Assembly (NCBI GenBank): GCA_031280115.1
Contig: JAITHF010000265.1
Location: 1 to 9,319 of the forward strand
From: Spirochaetaceae bacterium
Lineage (GTDB): Bacteria > Spirochaetota > Spirochaetia > Treponematales > Breznakiellaceae
Direction of reading: 5' to 3'
DNA length: 9,319 nucleotides
Shown here: in pieces, positions 5,090-9,319 of the stretch
Layout of the letters: each line of letters starts with the position of its first letter
Numbering within the stretch: position 1 is the stretch's first letter
The notes under the pieces: model-generated
Databases searched by the model: none
Seen by the model: the letters and a program-made list of their open reading frames with translations, nothing else
What the model was told of the DNA's origin: nothing
Position numbers and translations under genes: made by a program

Positions 5090-6082
5090 ATGGGTGTACA
5101 AAAAATGAAAGAACTGCCTATTTTGTGCGTGCTGATAGGGATTTCGCTCATTATTACTATTGCTAACCCCTCATTCGCCACGCTGGAGAATATGCTCGAC
5201 CTCCTTAAAGGCAGCCTGACCCTCTCGATTATGGCGCTGGGTATGCTGGTGGTTATTCTCACAGGCGGCATTGACGTGTCGGCGGCGTCGATTATAACGG
5301 CGGTTACGGTTATTACCGGCTATTTCCTGCTGCATATTTCCTCTAACCTCGCGGCGGCCCTGGGGGTTGCGGTTCTTGCCGGAACAGGCCTGGGGCTTAT
5401 GAACGGCGTGTTGGTGGCGCGCCTTAAAATCCCGCCGATTGTAACGACCCTGGGGACCATGAGCATCATCATGGGGATTGTGCTGTACCTCACGAACGGG
5501 AACTGGATAACCGGCATTCCTGAAAACTTTATCCGGTTCGGCAGGCTTATGATACTGCGTATCCCCTTGAAAAGCGGGCGGGTTATCGGCTTTCCCATCC
5601 AGATTGCCTTTCTGGTTCCCGCGGCGCTCCTCACCTGGTTCCTCCTCAAGAAAACCGTCCCGGGCAGGGGCGTCTACGCCATCGGCGGGAACCTTGAATC
5701 CGCCGAGCGCATGGGCTTTAAGCCAAACCGTATCCTTATGTTCGTGTACGCCTACGAAGGCTTTCTCATCGGCCTTGCCGCGGTATCCCACACCTCCATC
5801 ATGCGGCAGGTTGACCCGAACGCCTTTCTGGGCTTTGAGATGCAGGTCATAGCCGCGGTGGTTTTGGGCGGCGCCAGCACCCTGGGCGGGACCGGCAGCG
5901 TTTTGGGAACCCTCTTGGGGGTGGCAATCTTCTGCGTTATCAACAACGGCCTTATCCTTATGAAGATACCCACGTTCTGGCAGAAAATCGCCGTGGGCAT
6001 CATTATTACCGGTTCTATCGCGCTTGATATGGCGCAGAAGAAGCGCCTTGAACGGAAACAAATCCGAGTTGACCTGGAGTAA
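5090..6082 (+). CDS. Sugar ABC transporter permease 1 (RbsC/RhaP/LsrC type)
   Basis: This 330-residue inner-membrane protein is one half of the translocation channel (BPD_transp_2 family). Hydrophobic segments lie near residues 9-24, 43-59, 64-82, 86-108, 117-134, 167-186, 215-233, 252-285 and 298-313. Family landmarks are LTGGIDVSAAS (58-68), TTLGTMSIIMG (119-129), YAIGGNLESAERMG (196-209) and VVLGGASTLGGTGSVLG (257-273). The frame is open upstream to an ATG at 4880, but that extension overlaps the ATPase gene and is low-complexity and charged. The start at 5090 has AGAGGA at 5075-5080, 9 bases upstream; a GTG at 5084 is too close to it. An ATG at 5105 is a less likely alternative. The 112-base gap after the ATPase gene is purine-rich in its second half and shows no clear promoter. 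Confidence 0.93.
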   Translation: MGVQKMKELPILCVLIGISLIITIANPSFATLENMLDLLKGSLTLSIMALGMLVVILTGGIDVSAASIITAVTVITGYFLLHISSNLAAALGVAVLAGTGLGLMNGVLVARLKIPPIVTTLGTMSIIMGIVLYLTNGNWITGIPENFIRFGRLMILRIPLKSGRVIGFPIQIAFLVPAALLTWFLLKKTVPGRGVYAIGGNLESAERMGFKPNRILMFVYAYEGFLIGLAAVSHTSIMRQVDPNAFLGFEMQVIAAVVLGGASTLGGTGSVLGTLLGVAIFCVINNGLILMKIPTFWQKIAVGIIITGSIALDMAQKKRLERKQIRVDLE

Positions 6083-6088
6083 CCCATC

Positions 6089-7084
6089 ATGGCTTATAAT
6101 CTGCCGGTCTTTCAGGCAAAAGTAAAAACCCTGCTTAAAACCAACGAGGGAATCCTTGCGGTTCTTTTTGCGCTGGCCTTTACCCTTATGGCAATACTTT
6201 CCCCCGGGCGCTTTCTCAGCCGGGGGAACCTCCAGTCCATGGCGTACCAGCTGCCGGAATTCGGCATTCTCGCCCTGTCCATGACGCTGGTTATCGTGTC
6301 CGGCGGGATTAACCTCTCATTGACCTTCAGCGCAACCCTCTCTATGATTATCGGGGGCCTTGTCATGGCGGGGATTACGAAAAACGGGGGCCCTCCGGCG
6401 GCGGCCATAGTCGCGGGCTTGAGCCTTATGGCCCTTACCGCCCTCTTATGCGGCGCCCTCAACGGGTTTGTGGTGGTCTATCTGGGGGTTACGCCTATGA
6501 TCGCCACCTTGGGAACCGCCACGCTCTTTGAGGGAATAAGCCTTAACATTACCAAAGGCGGCGCTATTTCCGGCTTTCCCCTCCAGTTCCTCGGCATAGG
6601 GAACGGTATGCTTCTGGGGGTGCCGCTTCCCATGCTGGTCTTCGCGGCGGTTGTGCTGGGGGTGTACCTCCTCCTTGAGCGCAGCGTCTTCGGCAGCCAA
6701 GTCTATATGACCGGCAGCAACCCCAAAGTCACCCGCTATTCAGGGATACAGGTCAAGCAGGTCCTGCTTTGGGTGTATATTATAGCAGGCTTCCTCGCCG
6801 GCGTTGCAGGAATACTCATGGCGTCCCGCTATAACTCGGCCAAAGAGTCCTACGGCTCCTCGTACCTGCTGCAATCCGTGGCCGCGTCGGTTTTGGGGGG
6901 CACCGGCATAAACGGCGGGGAAGGGAAAGTAGCGGGAACCGTCATCGCGGTTATGATCGTGCAGGTTATTTCAAGCGGCCTTACTATCTACGGCGTGAAC
7001 CGGTATCTCACCACGATTGTTATGGGCGGGATACTGCTTCTGGCGCTTGCGGTCAAATTTTTTGCCAACAAGCCGGGGCGGTAA
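6089..7084 (+). CDS. Sugar ABC transporter permease 2 (RbsC/RhaQ/LsrD type)
   Basis: This 331-residue inner-membrane protein should pair with the preceding permease as a heterodimer, as in RhaPQ and LsrCD systems, whereas ribose systems usually use one permease gene. Hydrophobic segments are near 21-37, 56-74, 79-97, 103-134, 139-150, 172-196, 223-245, 263-298 and 308-325. Landmarks are VSGGINLSLTFSA (70-82), ATLGTATLFEGIS (139-151), YMTGSNPKVTRYSGI (206-220) and SVLGGTGINGGEGKVAG (267-283). It starts 6 bases after the stop of permease 1. The GGAG at 6076-6079 overlaps the upstream stop region and sits 9 bases before the ATG, so translation of the two is probably coupled. Confidence 0.93.
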   Translation: MAYNLPVFQAKVKTLLKTNEGILAVLFALAFTLMAILSPGRFLSRGNLQSMAYQLPEFGILALSMTLVIVSGGINLSLTFSATLSMIIGGLVMAGITKNGGPPAAAIVAGLSLMALTALLCGALNGFVVVYLGVTPMIATLGTATLFEGISLNITKGGAISGFPLQFLGIGNGMLLGVPLPMLVFAAVVLGVYLLLERSVFGSQVYMTGSNPKVTRYSGIQVKQVLLWVYIIAGFLAGVAGILMASRYNSAKESYGSSYLLQSVAASVLGGTGINGGEGKVAGTVIAVMIVQVISSGLTIYGVNRYLTTIVMGGILLLALAVKFFANKPGR

Positions 7085-7103
7085 ACAGGCCGGTATTACC
7101 GAG

Positions 7104-7165
7104 GCGTTATCCGAATGTATTTTCGGGTAATTGTATACATATTTTATTTTTGGAGGAAGGTTTTT
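7104..7165 (+). promoter_or_regulatory. AT-rich leader of the binding-protein gene with small hairpin and strong RBS
   Basis: The 81-base gap between permease 2 and the binding protein holds a weak hairpin, CCGAA-TGTATT-TTCGG (7111-7126), an AT-rich stretch with GTATAC, and a near-perfect Shine-Dalgarno, GGAGGAAGG (7152-7160), 5 bases before the ATG. The strong ribosome site fits the need for excess binding protein. No convincing separate promoter could be placed; GTATAC-region -10 candidates lack a -35. Confidence 0.5.
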
Positions 7166-8158
7166 ATGAAAAAAACCGTTGTTTTGGCTTTGGCCGTCTT
7201 ATTGTGCGCTGGCGCAGGATGGGCAAAAGGCGGCGCGGCAAAAAGCGGCGCGAAGGTTCCTACTGTGGTGGTAATGCCCAAACTGGTGGGCATCCCCTAT
7301 TTCAACGCTTCCCAAGCAGGCGCTGAACAGGCAGGGAAAGATTTGGGTATCAATGTCATCTACACCGGCCCTACCACCGCGGACGCGGCGGAACAGGTCA
7401 AGATGCTGGAAGACCTTATCGTCAAAGGGGTTGACGCGATCTGCGTGGCGCCTAATGACGCGGCGGCGCTTACGCCGGTGCTTCAGCGGGCAAAGAAGGC
7501 GGGGATTAAAATCCTTGACTGGGACACCTCCGCGGATCAGTCGGTGGTTGACCTTTCGGTGCACCAGATTGACGACAAGCAGTACGGCGAGCACATCTGG
7601 GATCTTCTGGTGCAGCAGATGGGGGATACCGGAGACTACGCGATCCTTACCGGCGGCCTCTCGGCGTCCAACCTTAACACCTGGATAGACCACGGCTTAG
7701 CCTACGCAAAGGGTAAGTATCCCGCTCTTAACCTTGTTACGGAAAAAATCCCCACTGACGAGAAACAGCAGGCGGCGTACCAGAAAACCCTGGAACTTAT
7801 TACTGCGTATCCCGACCTCAAGGGCATTATCGGCGTAAGCACCCCCACGCCCATCGGCGCGGCCCAGGCGGTTCAGGAAAAAGGACTCAAAGACACTATC
7901 GCGGTGGTCGGCACGGCGCTCCCCACGGACTCAGGCCCCTACCTTGAGGACGGCTCCCTGCGGGTAGCGACCCTGTGGGATCCGGCAAAACTGGGGTATC
8001 TTACGGTGGTGCTGGCAAACAATCTGCTTAAAGGCCAGACCCCGGCTGACGGGCAGGATGTTCCCAACGTCGGGAAAATCACGGTAAACGGCAAAATTAT
8101 CATCATGGGGCCCCCCACTGATTTCACCAGCGCCAACTACAAAAACTTCTCGTTCTAA
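7166..8158 (+). CDS. Periplasmic sugar-binding protein of the importer (RhaS/LsrB-like)
   Basis: This 330-residue secreted solute-binding protein captures the ligand and delivers it to the permeases. It has a signal peptide, Lys-Lys then a hydrophobic core to about residue 16, with probable cleavage after GWA (18-20). A Cys at 14 sits in a poor lipobox (VLLC), so lipidation is possible but less likely. The mature protein is a type I periplasmic fold (Peripla_BP_4): MPKLVGIPYFN (37-47), NVIYTGPTTADAAEQ (63-77), LIVKGVDAICVAPND (84-98), KILDWDT (115-121), LNTWIDHG (170-177) and QDVPNVGKITV (297-307). The nearest remembered relatives are rhamnose-binding RhaS and AI-2-binding LsrB. Lys39 and Asp120 match LsrB ligand residues, but the pair matching its Asp166-Gln167 is Asn-Leu, and its Pro220 and Ala222 are also replaced. 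A sugar ligand is favoured. The open frame extends upstream to 7115, but the RBS fixes the start at 7166. Confidence 0.92.
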   Translation: MKKTVVLALAVLLCAGAGWAKGGAAKSGAKVPTVVVMPKLVGIPYFNASQAGAEQAGKDLGINVIYTGPTTADAAEQVKMLEDLIVKGVDAICVAPNDAAALTPVLQRAKKAGIKILDWDTSADQSVVDLSVHQIDDKQYGEHIWDLLVQQMGDTGDYAILTGGLSASNLNTWIDHGLAYAKGKYPALNLVTEKIPTDEKQQAAYQKTLELITAYPDLKGIIGVSTPTPIGAAQAVQEKGLKDTIAVVGTALPTDSGPYLEDGSLRVATLWDPAKLGYLTVVLANNLLKGQTPADGQDVPNVGKITVNGKIIIMGPPTDFTSANYKNFSF

Positions 8159-8166
8159 GGCGCAAG

Positions 8167-8207
8167 CCCCCTTGCTCCGCCGGTAAGCGGCGCCCGCAGG
8201 GGGGTTT
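8167..8207 (+). terminator. Probable operon terminator after the binding protein
   Basis: CCCCC-T-TGC (8167-8175) pairs with GCA-GGGGG (8197-8203) across one bulged base, and an inner CCGC/GCGG stem (8177-8180 with 8187-8190) extends the hairpin. The following T-run is only TTT, so it is a strong hairpin with a weak U-tract. It begins 9 bases after the stop codon of the binding-protein gene. Confidence 0.55.
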
Positions 8208-8213
8208 AGGGCG

Positions 8214-8240
8214 GGGGAATTTTTTCTAAAAAAGTTCCCC
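8214..8240. other. Near-perfect 12-bp hairpin between convergent genes
   Basis: GGGGAA-TTTTTT-CT-AAAAAA-G-TTCCCC forms a 12-bp stem with one bulged G and a 2-base loop. It is nearly symmetrical, so both strands give the same structure. It lies between the importer operon and the convergent response regulator gene and probably takes part in ending transcription from both sides. Confidence 0.65.
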
Positions 8241-8258
8241 TGCATCTCTTTTAAGGGG
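8228..8258 (-). terminator. Intrinsic terminator of the response regulator gene
   Basis: On the minus strand, CCCCT (8258 down to 8254) pairs with AGGGG (8241 down to 8237), followed by AAC and TTTTTT. It begins 6 bases after the regulator's stop codon (8265-8267). The T-tract is shared with the AT core of the symmetrical hairpin at 8214-8240, so the two folds compete. Confidence 0.5.
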
Positions 8259-8264
8259 CAGATG

Positions 8265-9014
8265 CTATGAACTTACCGCATGGCCCTCATGTTCTGAATA
8301 ATACGCCGCCATACGCGCCCTGGCTTCCTCCTCTCTGCGCTGGGAAATGGGCAGGCGGTAGTCCCCGCCCAGCAGCACCTGCGATCTGGTAAAGCCCTCT
8401 ATCTTATCCAGATTAACCAGAAAAGAATGATGGATTCGCAGAAAATTGGCGCCCGGGAGATCGGCTTCCACCTGATCCAGTTTACGGTAAAACCACGCCT
8501 CTTCCTCTGAGGTAACCACCCGCACTTTACGGACATTGCTCTCAAAAAAAAGAATGTCTTCCACCGGAACGCGGCAGAGCCGGTCTTTCTGCCGGTAGGT
8601 GAAAGCAGGAGGATCCGCGTCCTGAGTTCCGGTTATGCGGTTAAGGATTTCCCACAGTTCAATCTCCCGCACAGGCTTGGTAAGAAACGCGGCGCTGCCG
8701 GAGCGGAAGAGCCTCCGGCAGTACGCTTCGTGGGCGGAGACAAAAACCAGCGCCGGCAGGCGGGGACAGCGCTGTATTTCCGCAACAGTCTGCGCGGCGC
8801 GCTCATCATCCGGCTCGATGTCCAGAAAGAGCGCGTCAAAAACCTCAAGGTCCAGGGCCGCGGCAAGTTCATGCGCCGAGGCGCAGAGGCAGAGCTCAAA
8901 TCCCAGGGGCAGGCGCGCTCCGCCGCGTTTAAGCATATCCGCAAGCTCGGCGTGTACCGTATTCCTGCCGCTGTATATCCCCAGGGCGGTTTTCTTTAGG
9001 CATTCAGTAATCAT
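8265..9014 (-). CDS. LytTR-family response regulator with atypical receiver domain
   Basis: This 249-residue cytoplasmic transcription regulator has an N-terminal receiver domain (about 8-128) and a C-terminal LytTR DNA-binding domain (about 138-240). In the receiver, Asp65 (LFLDI) fits the phosphorylation site, Ser93 (VFVSAH) the switch Thr/Ser, and Lys113 (LTKPV) the conserved lysine. The usual acidic pair after strand 1 (as in ICDDD) is missing; that segment reads LGIYSGRN (11-18). In the LytTR domain, EDILFFESNVRKVRVVT (152-168), FLRIHHSFLVNLDKI (191-205) and LPISQRR (221-227) are typical. The start at 9014 has AGGAG 11 bases upstream, slightly long but the only good choice. No histidine kinase gene is visible; one could lie beyond the right edge. 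Whether it controls the importer is unknown, since it is convergent with the operon. Confidence 0.9.
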   Translation of the reverse strand: MITECLKKTALGIYSGRNTVHAELADMLKRGGARLPLGFELCLCASAHELAAALDLEVFDALFLDIEPDDERAAQTVAEIQRCPRLPALVFVSAHEAYCRRLFRSGSAAFLTKPVREIELWEILNRITGTQDADPPAFTYRQKDRLCRVPVEDILFFESNVRKVRVVTSEEEAWFYRKLDQVEADLPGANFLRIHHSFLVNLDKIEGFTRSQVLLGGDYRLPISQRREEEARARMAAYYSEHEGHAVSS

Positions 9015-9075
9015 TTTCTTGACAACTCCTTTGATTTTCTCCCTGTTTACAGAGCAGTAACCATGCCAAGCAGAG

Positions 9076-9095
9076 AAAACCCGCCGGAGCCGGCG
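9076..9095 (-). terminator. Terminator-like hairpin upstream of the response regulator
   Basis: On the minus strand, CGCCG-GCTC-CGGCG (9095 down to 9082) is followed by GGTTTTCT. It could end transcription of a minus-strand gene beyond the right edge, or attenuate read-through into the response regulator. The stem is 5 bp with a 4-base loop and a short T-run. Confidence 0.45.
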
Positions 9096-9179
9096 AGTAT
9101 AACCGGCGCGGCAGGGTACGGCGCCGGCGGAGTTGAAAGCCTATGAGTAATAATTACCCGCCTTACCGCGTAAACCTTA

Positions 9180-9319
9180 CCCCCGAAGGGGGATTCACGT
9201 GCTTCCTGCGGCGAGAGGGTTTGCACGTTTAGTCACAACCCTGAAGTTGCGCCTCAGCGGACGTCGCAGGCGTGAGCGGCGCTGCACATGTCGCACTGGT
9301 TGGGGGTTTGGGGGAACTG
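9180..9319 (+). repeat. Repeat family copy 4, running off the right edge
   Basis: It opens with the hairpin CCCCC-GAA-GGGGG (9180-9192), then ATTCACGTGCTTCCTG, GGCGAGAGGGTTTG, TTTAGTCACAACCC, GCGCCTCAGCGG, GCGTGAGCGGCGC and GGTTGGGGGTTTGGGGG. It matches copy 3 (3284-3433, minus strand) end to end, except that the GCGCAGGAAGCC motif is replaced by an unrelated short stretch. The rest of 9015-9179 holds only the regulator's RBS, one hairpin and no credible gene. Confidence 0.85.

Noticed and set aside
5171..6061. 296-residue frame antisense to permease 1
   Set aside because: The composition (rich in His, Asn, Arg, Gln) is typical of the reverse strand of a membrane-protein gene. The sense strand encodes a clear permease.
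7115..7165. Upstream start for the binding protein
   Set aside because: The extension would place 17 residues before the signal peptide; GGAGGAAGG just before 7166 fixes the start.
3493..8158. Autoinducer-2 (Lsr) import system
   Set aside because: Most of the AI-2 ligand residues of LsrB are replaced in the binding protein, the nearby kinase is not LsrK-like, and no lsrF, lsrG or lsrR gene is present in the window.
9096..9101. TATACT as -10 box for the response regulator
   Set aside because: No -35 box is found 16-18 bases upstream, and the start point would fall within a terminator-like hairpin.

Overview
The window (about 9.3 kb, fairly GC-rich) looks like a bacterial chromosome segment, most likely from a Treponema-like spirochaete of gut or anaerobic habitat. 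That placement rests on the general look of the proteins and the dense repeats in the gaps. No rRNA or other marker gene is present, so it is only a weak inference.

Layout, left to right. (1) 1-744, plus strand: the C-terminal half of glycerol kinase (GlpK), cut by the window edge. (2) 745-913: a 64-bp tandem repeat between two convergent genes; each unit carries an intrinsic-terminator-like hairpin. (3) 892-2409, minus strand: a second FGGY-family carbohydrate kinase with a GTG start. (4) 2410-3492: about 1.1 kb without a credible gene, almost entirely repeats. It holds a large imperfect inverted repeat (arms near 195-215 bp), an internal third partial copy, two arrays of short palindromes spaced exactly 21 bp apart, and another copy of the repeat-family end. 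(5) 3493-8158, plus strand: a sugar ABC importer in the order double-ATPase, permease, permease, periplasmic binding protein. (6) 8159-8264: hairpins between convergent genes. (7) 8265-9014, minus strand: a LytTR-type response regulator whose receiver domain lacks the usual N-terminal acidic pair. (8) 9015-9319: a gap ending in a fourth copy of the repeat-family end, which runs off the window.

Functional reading. The importer is of the RbsABC/RhaSTPQ/LsrABCD type, and the divergent FGGY kinase is the obvious candidate to phosphorylate the imported sugar. The binding protein resembles the RhaS/LsrB group, but most positions that bind autoinducer-2 in LsrB differ, so a sugar (rhamnose-like or another deoxy/pentose sugar) is more likely than AI-2. 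The ATPase gene has a good sigma70-type promoter whose -10 box ends 5 nt before the ATG, suggesting a leaderless transcript.

The most unusual content is the repeat family. Four copies begin with a 5-bp-stem, 3-nt-loop hairpin whose stem sequence differs between copies yet stays paired, followed by a conserved GTGCTTC-type sequence. Two or three copies also carry a block of successive hairpins. Together with the helically phased 21-bp palindrome arrays, this suggests a non-autonomous, structure-dependent mobile or regulatory element. No transposase or other partner gene is visible in the window.
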